In this document: in pieces, positions 1 to 6,633 of the stretch
Layout of the letters: each line of letters starts with the position of its first letter
How positions within the stretch are numbered: the first letter of the stretch is position 1
Source: Scatosoma sp964504025
GTDB taxonomy: Bacteria; Bacillota; Clostridia; Christensenellales; Borkfalkiaceae
Length of the DNA: 14,506 nt
NCBI GenBank assembly: GCA_964504025.1
Contig: CAZDCO010000030.1
Location: 1 to 14,506 of the forward strand
Reading direction: 5' to 3'
Program-made: the position numbers and the translations under genes
The notes under the pieces: model-generated
Told to the model about the DNA's origin: nothing
Databases searched by the model: none
Seen by the model: only the letters and a program-made list of their open reading frames with translations

Positions 1-7
1 AGTTTTT

Positions 8-44
8 AAGGCGTTTCCTTTTGCCGTGGGAACGCTTTTCTTTT
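8..44 (+). terminator. Rho-independent terminator of a gene left of the window
   Basis: The arms at 8-18 and 28-38 can form an 11-bp stem with two G-U wobbles, centred on GCGTTTCC and GGGAACGC. The loop is about 9 nt, and a T-rich tract (TTTTCTTTTT) follows on the plus strand. No gene in the window ends into it from the left, so it should belong to a plus-strand gene that ends before position 1. Confidence 0.7.
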
Positions 45-140
45 TACCTTGAATACATTTTCATAAGTTTAGCAACATATTTATTGTTGTTTTCATTTTA
101 CCATAAAGCGACAAAAAAGTTAACTTGTCTTATATGAAAT

Positions 141-169
141 AACAGGCAGACTTTTACAGCCTACCTGTT
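141..169 (-). terminator. Possible weak terminator hairpin downstream of the HNH fragment
   Basis: AACAGGCAG at 141-149 pairs with CTACCTGTT at 161-169, giving nine pairs with one wobble and an 11-nt loop. It lies just past the stop codon of the HNH reading frame. The U-tract is poor on both strands, so termination efficiency is doubtful. The rest of 45-176 is AT-rich with no gene that I can see. Confidence 0.4.
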
Positions 170-176
170 TAATATT

Positions 177-911
177 TTATCTGTTGCCTTTTGCGCGGTT
201 ATGAGTTTTACAAAGCATTTCGCAGTTCGCTTTATCCGTTGCGCCACCATTACTCCAAGCAGTAACGTGGTCGGCATCCATTTCCGTCAACTTCCAAATG
301 CGCGTTCGATTATTATTTGTTCCCAAAGCGCACAAAGGGCAATTTGAACAGCCTTTTTGCTCCGCCTGTTGTGTTTGTGTTTTGTAAACGGTCTTTTTTG
401 TGATTTCATCAAACATACTGATATTCAATAGGCTCTTGTCCGCGCAACCGCCTAAAATATATTCAAATACGCCTTTACGGTCTTTTACGTAATCATCGGA
501 TAACAATTCTTTCACAAGTGCGGACACCTTATTTCTATCGTAAGACTGCCTATGATAGGTTTCATATAATCTGCCCCAATCCAATCCCTGCATTTCGTCC
601 TCGACATCAATAAACACGCTTGAAATCCAATCAATTATGCTGTTAAAATATGTTTTCAATTCGTTGATATTGTTATCGTAACGGTGCAGGCTCATATATT
701 TGTCGATATTCTCTTTATCCAAATATGCTTTACTTACCCACGCCAACGCCGTCCGTAAAAAGTCTTGACGATTTGCGTTTCCACGAATATACGCGCTCCA
801 TTTTTGGATATTGGAATTTCCGCTGTTGCTAAACTCTTCTTTTGCAAGAGTTACGAACGGACCAGAATGGATCGCGTTCGCTAACTCTTGTTCGTTTAAG
901 GGTAAGCCCTC
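177..911 (-). pseudogene. 5'-truncated DUF262 (GmrSD-like) / HNH endonuclease
   Basis: The C-terminal HNH domain is clear: a Cys pair (CSNCPLC), then MDADHVTAWSNGG, then NCEMLCKTHNRAKG, matching the DH...N...H/N pattern with an associated zinc knuckle. Upstream of the first usable start (TTG at 744-746, no convincing ribosome binding site), the frame stays open to 911. It reads GLPLNEQELANAIHSGPF and continues to FLRTALAWVS. This matches, from memory of the family, the conserved segment just after the nucleotide-binding part of DUF262 proteins. Members of this type carry roughly 180-200 more residues upstream (the DGQQR-containing DUF262 core), and these are absent here. The open frame stops at TAA 912-914, inside the tail of the methyltransferase gene. 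I therefore read it as a broken nuclease: the HNH half survives and the NTP-sensing half is gone. A short product from the TTG start (189 residues) remains possible. Confidence 0.75.
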
Positions 912-2077
912 TTAAACTTTATAAAAATTCTTTGGTATGCAGATTGTATTGTAACACCGTCCGCATTAGTGAAATAATTATGCTTGCCGTCGTTTTGAAC
1001 TAAATTCGCATTTTCATTTGTTTTACTTCCAGATGCCCCTGTTTTTTCGCCATTTGGCTTTACTTCCCAATAATCATCATACCGCTTTATATCGGGGACT
1101 TCATCGTGGCAACCTCGCTGTGTTGCGCCTAAAATGATGAATTGTTCGGGATTATATTTTTCCAAGAACGTAATAGGAACACCCATAACGCCGTCATAAT
1201 CACGGGGAATAGCGTCCGTATAGGGAACTTCTATCGCGTTGTAGTTATCATACTGAGAATAACCATTTTCCCTTATATCCTTATGTTTGCTAAATTTTAT
1301 ATTGTCAGCCATTGTCATAGGGGATAAGGGTTGGTGGCGTCTGCCGTGTTCCAAATTCGTAAACCACGTGGATGATACATTTTTCATATTTACGCCGTTT
1401 ACTACTTTATCAACGTTAGCAGGATCTTTGCTTTCAAACCAAAGACCGCCACTCCATTCTGTTCGCCCCGACCACATTTTATTTTCTTTAATTAAGGGGA
1501 AGATTTCCTTATATGTAACGCTGTTTTTATTGCCGATAATTAAAAATTTCTTTTCTTTTTCAAATAACCACGCTACAAAATCTCTATATAATGAAAACGG
1601 CGGATTTGTGATAATAATATCCGCTTCATCACGTAAAGCGCATACTTCACTACTTCTAAAATCGCCGTCGCCTTTAAGGTATTTCCATTCCAAATCGTTA
1701 ATGTCAATACTTCCCGATTTATTTTTATCGCGCGTTAAAGTGAAGATTTTACCGTGTTTTCTTGTCTTTTGGCTATCGAATTGTGGAGCTTCGCTTTCAA
1801 AAAGAGAAAGCTGGTAAGGGTATTGAAAACTTTTGCTTTCCATTGCATAGCTTGTGCTTATCAATTTTTTAATGCCAAAACGTTCAAAGTTTTGCGCGAA
1901 AAAGCGTGTAAAATTGCTCCATTCGGGGTCATCGCAGGGAAGTAAAATAGTTTTATCCCTAAATACATTTGGGTTATATTCAAGGTAGGCGTTTACTTCT
2001 TTTTGGATGTCAGAAAGTTGAGTATAAAATTCGTCGTTTTTTGCTATCTTCGCATCAGATAATTTTTTGTTAGCCAT
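896..2077 (-). CDS. EcoRI-type adenine-specific DNA methyltransferase
   Basis: This 393-residue protein would transfer a methyl group from S-adenosylmethionine to adenine N6 in DNA. Residues 11-20 (IAKNDEFYTQ) are the hallmark opening of the EcoRI-modification-methylase-like family. ILLPCDDPEWSNF at 44-56 corresponds to the first conserved block, and NPPF at 158-161 is the catalytic motif IV. Length fits the family. The start is ATG 2075-2077 with AGGTG at 2084-2088 upstream. The stop overlaps the open frame of the truncated DUF262/HNH gene by about 16 bp, in another frame. The final RAYP residues may therefore be encoded by a deletion joint rather than being the native end. It is divergent from an XRE regulator and was probably the modification half of a restriction-like module. 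Whether it acts as a guardian methylase or an orphan cannot be told from sequence. Confidence 0.85.
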   Translation of the reverse strand: MANKKLSDAKIAKNDEFYTQLSDIQKEVNAYLEYNPNVFRDKTILLPCDDPEWSNFTRFFAQNFERFGIKKLISTSYAMESKSFQYPYQLSLFESEAPQFDSQKTRKHGKIFTLTRDKNKSGSIDINDLEWKYLKGDGDFRSSEVCALRDEADIIITNPPFSLYRDFVAWLFEKEKKFLIIGNKNSVTYKEIFPLIKENKMWSGRTEWSGGLWFESKDPANVDKVVNGVNMKNVSSTWFTNLEHGRRHQPLSPMTMADNIKFSKHKDIRENGYSQYDNYNAIEVPYTDAIPRDYDGVMGVPITFLEKYNPEQFIILGATQRGCHDEVPDIKRYDDYWEVKPNGEKTGASGSKTNENANLVQNDGKHNYFTNADGVTIQSAYQRIFIKFKRAYP

Positions 2078-2086
2078 AGAATCACC

Positions 2087-2164
2087 TCGTAAATACGTTT
2101 TACATTATATCGTATTTACGATAATAAGTCAACTTATTTACGAACTATAATTAACGCAAATAAG
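2087..2164. promoter_or_regulatory. Four-half-site operator array between methyltransferase and XRE regulator
   Basis: TCGTAAATACG (2087-2097) and CGTATTTACGA (2111-2121) are a perfect 11-bp inverted repeat. CTTATTTACGA (2133-2143) and ACGCAAATAAG (2154-2164) are a second, looser pair of the same half-site. Start-to-start spacings are 24, 22 and 21 bp, about two helical turns, so all sites can face one side of the helix. The second half-site sits between the -35 and -10 of the methyltransferase promoter and the first sits near its transcription start. The divergent XRE protein is the natural candidate to bind here. Confidence 0.7.
2104..2132 (-). promoter_or_regulatory. Promoter of the methyltransferase gene
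   Basis: Read on the minus strand, the -35 is TTGACT (2132-2127) and the -10 is TATAAT (2109-2104), with a 17-bp spacer. Transcription would start near 2097, about 20 nt before the ATG. An operator half-site occupies the spacer, which suggests repression. Confidence 0.75.
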
Positions 2165-2185
2165 TAGTATAATAGTTAAAAGGTG
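2165..2185 (+). promoter_or_regulatory. -10 element and ribosome binding site of the XRE regulator
   Basis: TATAAT at 2168-2173 follows an operator half-site directly. No good -35 is visible at 16-18 bp upstream, so the promoter may be weak or activator-dependent. The tract AAAAGGTG ending near 2184 is the ribosome binding site for ATG 2194. If the -10 is used, the leader is very short. Confidence 0.5.
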
Positions 2186-2193
2186 ATTTTTCT

Positions 2194-2493
2194 ATGGATG
2201 TTATTGAAAGAATTGAAAATTTAAGAAAAGAACGCGGTTGGACGGTATATATGCTGGCGTTAGAGGCAGGTGTAACGCAATCTACACTTGCAACAATGTA
2301 TCAAAGAAATACACCGCCTAAACTTGAAACATTGCAACTCATTTGCGAAGCTTTCGGCATTACGTTGGCGCAGTTCTTTCTTGAAGATGAAAAAGTCGAG
2401 ATATTAAGCGCAAAAGAAAAGGAGCTTTTGACAGCGTATCGTAAGCTCCCCGAAAATAAGCAAAAAGCATTATTAAATTTAATTGAAAGCTAA
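2194..2493 (+). CDS. XRE-family helix-turn-helix regulator
   Basis: This 99-residue protein has an HTH_3/XRE domain at residues 4-60: an N-terminal helix (ERIENLRKERGWT), then VYMLALEAGVTQSTLATMYQ as helices 2-3, then a conserved hydrophobic end (LQLICEAFGITLAQFF). A short charged helical tail (about 68-99) could serve dimerisation. It is transcribed away from the methyltransferase across an operator array. That is the layout of controller proteins of restriction-modification systems, although this protein is slightly longer than classical C proteins. Likely role, by inference: dimeric autoregulator and repressor of the methyltransferase. A terminator hairpin follows 8 bp after the stop. Confidence 0.85.
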   Translation: MDVIERIENLRKERGWTVYMLALEAGVTQSTLATMYQRNTPPKLETLQLICEAFGITLAQFFLEDEKVEILSAKEKELLTAYRKLPENKQKALLNLIES

Positions 2494-2500
2494 AATGCAC

Positions 2501-2536
2501 CCCCGTAGGATTAACTATTCCTACGGGGTAATTTTA
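2501..2536 (+). terminator. Terminator after the XRE regulator
   Basis: CCCCGTAGGA (2501-2510) and TCCTACGGGG (2519-2528) form a perfect 10-bp stem with an 8-nt loop, followed by TAATTTTATG. The stem is strong and the U-tract moderate. Its position just after the regulator's stop supports the call. Confidence 0.75.
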
Positions 2537-2558
2537 TGTTGAAAAAATGTTGTTTTGT

Positions 2559-2587
2559 TTGAAAAACGGGAAATTTTGGTATATAAA
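2559..2587 (+). promoter_or_regulatory. Possible promoter of the short ORF at 2614
   Basis: TTGAAA (2559-2564) and TATAAA (2582-2587) are separated by 17 bp on the plus strand. The start point would be near 2594, about 20 nt before the ATG. Confidence 0.45.
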
Positions 2588-2613
2588 TAAAAGCAAATTA
2601 AAGGCGGTTGTTT

Positions 2614-2709
2614 ATGATTTCCGAAAACACCTTACGTTCTATTTCTCATATCTTTTGTGGAGATGAAGCGACTATTTTTCCTATAACCACCTTACGGTTC
2701 TTATTATAA
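2614..2709 (+). pseudogene. Short ORF, possibly the broken start of an abortive-infection-like gene
   Basis: The ribosome-binding-like AAGGCGG (2601-2607) precedes ATG 2614. The frame encodes 31 residues starting MISENTLRSISHIFCGDEA. That opening resembles, from memory only, the N-terminus of an abortive-infection-type defence protein that is normally several hundred residues long. After about residue 23 the frame runs into the repeated module at 2686-2756 and stops at TAA 2707. Two readings fit: a defence gene truncated by joining to that module, or a divergent relative of the small peptide locus at 10904, because it has the same order of sense promoter, Shine-Dalgarno, ORF, complementary 3' arm and antisense promoter. 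The peptide is not notably hydrophobic, which favours the first reading. Confidence 0.4.
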
Positions 2710-2756
2710 CACAGCGGAGCTTGTTTGTCAAGCCACACCACTTTTTATAAAAAGTT
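2686..2756. repeat. Third, diverged copy of the antisense-promoter module
   Basis: This stretch starts ACCACCTTACGGTTC and ends in an AT palindrome (ACTTTTTATAAAAAGT at 2740-2755). It closely matches 10981-11053 and 11553-11625 with scattered substitutions, and the promoter hexamers are intact in all three. It lies 20 bp downstream of the phoR stop. No stronger terminator for the phosphate operon is visible, so the AT palindrome may serve as one. Confidence 0.75.
2703..2731 (-). promoter_or_regulatory. Consensus minus-strand promoter (antisense to ORF 2614)
   Basis: On the minus strand, TTGACA (2731-2726) and TATAAT (2708-2703) are separated by 17 bp. Both hexamers are perfect sigma-70/sigma-A matches. 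Transcription would start near 2696 and run back over the short ORF at 2614, so a small antisense RNA is expected. Confidence 0.75.
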
Positions 2757-2775
2757 GTTACGATTTTTTTTGCAA

Positions 2776-4476
2776 TCATTTTGCAAACGCAACCGTAACC
2801 GTCGTACCGACCCCGACTTCGCTGTCAATGCTCAGCTCCGCGTTATACAGCGCGCAAACATGCTTTACGATCGCCAAGCCCAAGCCCGTGCCACCCGTCT
2901 TTTTCGAACGCGATTTATCCACGCGATAAAACCGTTCGCAAAGTCGCGGCAAATGCTCTTTTTCAATGCCGATGCCCGTATCGGACACGGTAAGCGTTGT
3001 TCCGTCGTCGTCCTCGCGAATTTCCACCGTGATTTTTCCGTTCGCCACGTTATAGTGGATCGCGTTTGAACAAAGATTTTCCAACACTTCAAAAATCTTT
3101 TTGCCATCCGCGGAAACCGTGCCCTCGCCGACGATTTCCATGGCAATATTTTTCTTCTTCGCTTCCGTTCCCAGCTCCGCAGCCACTTCCTCGGCAACGG
3201 CTCTCACGTCCACGGCAGAGTGCACGATCTCGCTTTCCTCGCCGTTTTCCAGCTTGCTCAATTTCAACATATCCGAAATGAGCGAAGAGAGGCGCAAACT
3301 TTCCTTATGTATCCGTCCCACCTGCTTTTTCGAGCCGTCGTCCAGCGTGTCCTTGGCAAGCAACAACTCCGACAGCCCCTGCATCACGGCGACGGGCGTC
3401 TTCAATTCGTGCGAGGCGTTGGCAAAAAAGTCGCTCTTTTGCTTCGCCATTGCCTTTTCGCTCGTGATATCCGTAATGATGACGATCGAGTACACGTCGT
3501 CTTGATTTTCGTCTTCCACCTTGCGGATAACGACGGACAACTCCTTGCCGTTATAGGCGTACTCCGACGCGTAATTTTCACCGAGATGACGAGCAATCTT
3601 TTCGCACAACGGCAGATCGTCGATCAAATAGATAAAATCTTTCCCGACGACGTTTTCCGTAGAATCGAAGATCTTGGACAGGCTTTTATTCGTAAAAATA
3701 ATCTTCTTGTTTTTATCGATCGCGACAATCCCCTGCGAAACGTTTTCGAGCACCGTGTTCAATTTCCTGTGTTCGTCTCGTACCTGCTGCATACGTTCGT
3801 GCGCACTCGCGTTCAGTTCGTTGATTTGATTGAGCACGGAATAGAGTTCTATCTCCCCCGAATCCGTTTGAATGGGCGTGTAATTTCCTGCGTTCAAGCT
3901 GCGCAAACTGTCGCCGACTTCGGTGATCTTTCGCGCTATTTTATCGGAAAGCAGGTTTGAGATAACGATAGAAAACACCAAACAAACGAGCAACACGGCG
4001 ATCAAAATCGGCAACGCCACGCCCAAATAGCCGTTGATTTGGCTGCTTTTCACCGCCAGCCGCAAGACGATTTCTCGTCCATCCGCAAGGCTCGTCTTTA
4101 ACGCGTAATAGGTCATCGTGCAACCGAACGTTTCCGAATACCGTTCCACCGCTTCGGGAACGCCGTTTAACGCGTTCTTCACTTCTTCGCGGTCGATATG
4201 GCTTTCCAACGGAGATTGCGTATCGCTTTCAAACAACACTTCGCCGTCCAAATCGAGGATCGTTACGCGAAAGGCGTCGTCGTTGGCGTAACGGGAAAAA
4301 CAGGTAAAATCGTCCTCCGTTTGCACGAGCGAACAGGCGAGTTCCGTTTCTTCTTGTAACCGTTCTTTCATCAGTTCTTTTGCGTTGACGTTGACGGCAA
4401 CGATACCGAAAACGAACATAACGAGAACGGAAAGAAAGGTAAGGGAAAGAATTTGCAACAGCGTTTTCTTTTTCAT
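2776..4476 (-). CDS. phoR: Phosphate-responsive sensor histidine kinase PhoR
   Basis: Membrane sensor kinase of 566 residues, expected to autophosphorylate and pass phosphate to the adjacent response regulator. Order of parts: TM1 at about 7-30, an extracytoplasmic region 31-148, TM2 at 150-174, a HAMP-like segment about 175-230, a PAS domain about 236-340 (opening LNTVLENVSQGIVAID), then HisKA and ATPase domains. The H-box FFANASHELKTP places the phospho-acceptor at His356. The N-box is ENLCSNAIHYN (Asn471), G1 is DTGIGI (499-504) and G2 is GTGLGL (529-534). This is PhoR/WalK-type architecture and length. The phosphate role rests on its place at the end of the pst-phoU-phoB operon. The start ATG abuts the phoB stop (TAAATG) with no independent ribosome binding site, so translation is probably coupled. 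Confidence 0.9.
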   Translation of the reverse strand: MKKKTLLQILSLTFLSVLVMFVFGIVAVNVNAKELMKERLQEETELACSLVQTEDDFTCFSRYANDDAFRVTILDLDGEVLFESDTQSPLESHIDREEVKNALNGVPEAVERYSETFGCTMTYYALKTSLADGREIVLRLAVKSSQINGYLGVALPILIAVLLVCLVFSIVISNLLSDKIARKITEVGDSLRSLNAGNYTPIQTDSGEIELYSVLNQINELNASAHERMQQVRDEHRKLNTVLENVSQGIVAIDKNKKIIFTNKSLSKIFDSTENVVGKDFIYLIDDLPLCEKIARHLGENYASEYAYNGKELSVVIRKVEDENQDDVYSIVIITDITSEKAMAKQKSDFFANASHELKTPVAVMQGLSELLLAKDTLDDGSKKQVGRIHKESLRLSSLISDMLKLSKLENGEESEIVHSAVDVRAVAEEVAAELGTEAKKKNIAMEIVGEGTVSADGKKIFEVLENLCSNAIHYNVANGKITVEIREDDDGTTLTVSDTGIGIEKEHLPRLCERFYRVDKSRSKKTGGTGLGLAIVKHVCALYNAELSIDSEVGVGTTVTVAFAK

Positions 4477-5142
4477 TTACTTGTTTTCAAATCTGTACCC
4501 GATCCCGCGCACGGTAACGATACAGTCTTTTCCTCCTGCTTCTCTAATCTTTTCGCGAAGAGCCGCCACGTGCATATCGAGCGTTCTCGTTTCGCCCATA
4601 TACTCTTCGCCCCAAACGTCGCGGAAAAGCTTTTCCCGTTCCAACGTAACGCCTGCGTTTCCGATCAGGAGTTTTAAGAGCTTAAACTCCTTTAAGGTAA
4701 GCCCTAAATCGACGTCGTTATAAAATGCCTTATACACGTTGTTGTCGATAGAAAATCCGTCGACGCTCATTACGTACAATTTCGCTCGGCGCAAGTTCGT
4801 CTTTACTCGCGCCAAAAGTTCCAAAACGGAAAAGGGCTTCGCCATATAGTCGTCCGCGCCCTTATTCAAGCCTTTAACGAAGCTGATTTCGTCCGACTTC
4901 GCGCTGACGCAAATCACGGGGACTTTCTCGTCGATCTCGCGAATTTTCGTCAAGATCGTGAAGCCGTCCATGATCGGCAACATAATATCAAGAACGATAA
5001 GATCAGGCTTCTTTGCGTGGAACGCGTCAAAGAAGTCCTTTCCGTTTTCAAAAATCTCCGTTTCGTACGTTCCCTCAAAAGCACCCTCGTAAACCTCTTG
5101 CATGCCCTCGTCGTCTTCCACGACGTAAATCAGTTCTTTCAT
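4477..5142 (-). CDS. phoB: OmpR-family response regulator PhoB/PhoP
   Basis: DNA-binding response regulator of 221 residues. The receiver domain (about 1-118) has the acidic pair Asp10/Asp11, phospho-acceptor Asp52 (VLDIMLP), Ser80 of the switch and conserved Lys102 (AKPF). The winged-helix output domain spans about 127-220 and ends with TVRGIGYRFE, typical of the OmpR/PhoB class. All phosphorylation residues are present. Its start overlaps the phoU stop by one base (TAATG) and phoR follows directly, so regulator and kinase are cognate. It probably binds the 11-bp repeats upstream of pstS. I use phoB by context; in Bacillus nomenclature the equivalent is phoP. Confidence 0.92.
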   Translation of the reverse strand: MKELIYVVEDDEGMQEVYEGAFEGTYETEIFENGKDFFDAFHAKKPDLIVLDIMLPIMDGFTILTKIREIDEKVPVICVSAKSDEISFVKGLNKGADDYMAKPFSVLELLARVKTNLRRAKLYVMSVDGFSIDNNVYKAFYNDVDLGLTLKEFKLLKLLIGNAGVTLEREKLFRDVWGEEYMGETRTLDMHVAALREKIREAGGKDCIVTVRGIGYRFENK

Positions 5143-5795
5143 TATACCTTTACGTGTACTCCCGTTTCGTTATATTTTGTCCACTCGGCAACGTTTACCG
5201 CGTGGTCTCCGATCCGTTCCAAATATTTTGCCACCATCATCAATTCGATGGCTTGGTCGCCGTTTTTGCCGTCCTTTTTGATGAGTTCGACCAGCTCGTC
5301 TTTCACCTTCAAAAACAGGGCGTCCATTTCGTCGTCCAGCCTGATCACTTCGTCCGCCAACTCGTCGTTATTGTTGATGAACGAGTTTACGCTTTCTCGC
5401 ACCATTTTCACGGCAAGGTTACCCATGGCGGTGATATGGTTCAACTTCTTGATATATTTTTCGCCCGGCATCGTGCAAACCAAATCGCCGATGTCGCTCG
5501 CCTGATCGCCGAACCGTTCGATATCCGTGATCATCTTCAGCGCAGTAGACACCACGCGAAAATCTTTCGCGACGGGCTGTTGTTTGAGCAGGATACGCAT
5601 ACACCGTTTTTCGATATCCATTTCGTATTCGTCCACGCGCTTATCCATTTGCCCGATGCTTTTTCCAAGCTCCCGATCGCGGTTGACGAGCGCGGTGATC
5701 GCGCCGTCGATCATTTGCTCGGTCAAGCGACACATTTCTACAAGTTCGGTCTTCAACGAAGCAAGCTCTTCTTCAAACATTTTTCTAATCGACAT
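5142..5795 (-). CDS. phoU: Phosphate signalling protein PhoU
   Basis: Cytoplasmic helical protein of 217 residues that, in this family, links the Pst transporter to the PhoR kinase and dampens the response when phosphate is plentiful. Two three-helix repeats each carry the metal-site motif: DIERFGDQASD (about 91-101) and YLERIGDHAVNVAEW (about 191-205). I chose ATG 5793-5795 (MSIRKMFEEEL) because GAAGGAG at 5804-5810 sits 8 nt upstream. An in-frame ATG at 5820-5822 lies ahead of that Shine-Dalgarno and is probably not used. A 57-nt gap without features separates it from pstB, and its stop overlaps phoB. Confidence 0.93.
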   Translation of the reverse strand: MSIRKMFEEELASLKTELVEMCRLTEQMIDGAITALVNRDRELGKSIGQMDKRVDEYEMDIEKRCMRILLKQQPVAKDFRVVSTALKMITDIERFGDQASDIGDLVCTMPGEKYIKKLNHITAMGNLAVKMVRESVNSFINNNDELADEVIRLDDEMDALFLKVKDELVELIKKDGKNGDQAIELMMVAKYLERIGDHAVNVAEWTKYNETGVHVKV

Positions 5796-5853
5796 ACTCT
5801 TTACTCCTTCATTATAACGCATTTTTACAAAAAAATCAATACTTCGACGGGCA

Positions 5854-6633
5854 TTAACCGAATCTACCCGTAATATACCGTTCGGTACGCTCGTCTTCGG
5901 GCGAGGTAAAGATATTGTCGGTATCGCCGTATTCCACGAGTTCGCCGAGCAAGAAAAACGCCGTCTTGTCCGCGATGCGGGTGGCTTGTTGCATATTGTG
6001 GGTAACGATCACGATCGTAAGTTCCTTTTTCAACTCTTCCATGAGTTCTTCGATTTTTCCCGTCGAGATTGGATCGAGTGCGCTCGTCGGTTCGTCCATA
6101 AGCAAAATTTTCGGATCGGCGGCAAGCGAACGCGCGATACAAAGCCGCTGCTGTTGACCGCCAGAAAGCCCCAGTGCCGATTTGTTCAACCTGTCTTTCA
6201 ACTCGTCCCACATGGCGGCTTGTTTCAAGGACGTTTCCACGATTTCGTCCAAATCGGCGTGTTTCGTGATGCCGAACGTTCTCGGACCGTACGCGATATT
6301 GTCGTAAACGCTCATCGGGAACGGGTTAGGTTTTTGGAATACCATACCCACGTTTTTACGGAGTTCGTTCACGTCGATCTTGCCGTAAATATCCGTTTCG
6401 CCGACGTAAAATTCGCCCTCGATCTTGCAACCGTCCACCAAATCGTTCATGCGGTTAAAGCATTTCAAAAAGGTAGATTTACCGCACCCCGACGGGCCGA
6501 TAAACGCCGTTACCTGCTTTTCGGGAATGTCCACGCTGATATTTTTCAACGCTTGAAACTCCCCGTACCAAAGATTTGCGTTTTTGACGGTGATATTGCC
6601 ACCGTAGTTTTGCGTTTTTTGCGTGCGCTTCAT
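5854..6633 (-). CDS. pstB: Phosphate ABC transporter ATPase PstB
   Basis: ATP-hydrolysing subunit of the Pst high-affinity phosphate importer, 259 residues. Walker A is GPSGCGKST (46-54), the Q-loop is Gln100, the signature is LSGGQ (156-160), Walker B is ILLMDEP (176-182) and the H-loop is His212. The stretch FQKPNPFPMSVYDN is diagnostic for PstB. The start is ATG 6631-6633, with AAGGAG at 6641-6646. A longer reading from 6753 would run through the pstCA coding end and is not credible. The ATG overlaps the pstCA stop as ATGA, which indicates translational coupling and balanced subunit supply. Confidence 0.95.
   Translation of the reverse strand: MKRTQKTQNYGGNITVKNANLWYGEFQALKNISVDIPEKQVTAFIGPSGCGKSTFLKCFNRMNDLVDGCKIEGEFYVGETDIYGKIDVNELRKNVGMVFQKPNPFPMSVYDNIAYGPRTFGITKHADLDEIVETSLKQAAMWDELKDRLNKSALGLSGGQQQRLCIARSLAADPKILLMDEPTSALDPISTGKIEELMEELKKELTIVIVTHNMQQATRIADKTAFFLLGELVEYGDTDNIFTSPEDERTERYITGRFG

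Noticed and set aside
1142..1945. Several plus-strand open frames opposite the methyltransferase gene
   Set aside because: They overlap a gene with clear family motifs, show no motifs of their own and lack ribosome binding sites.
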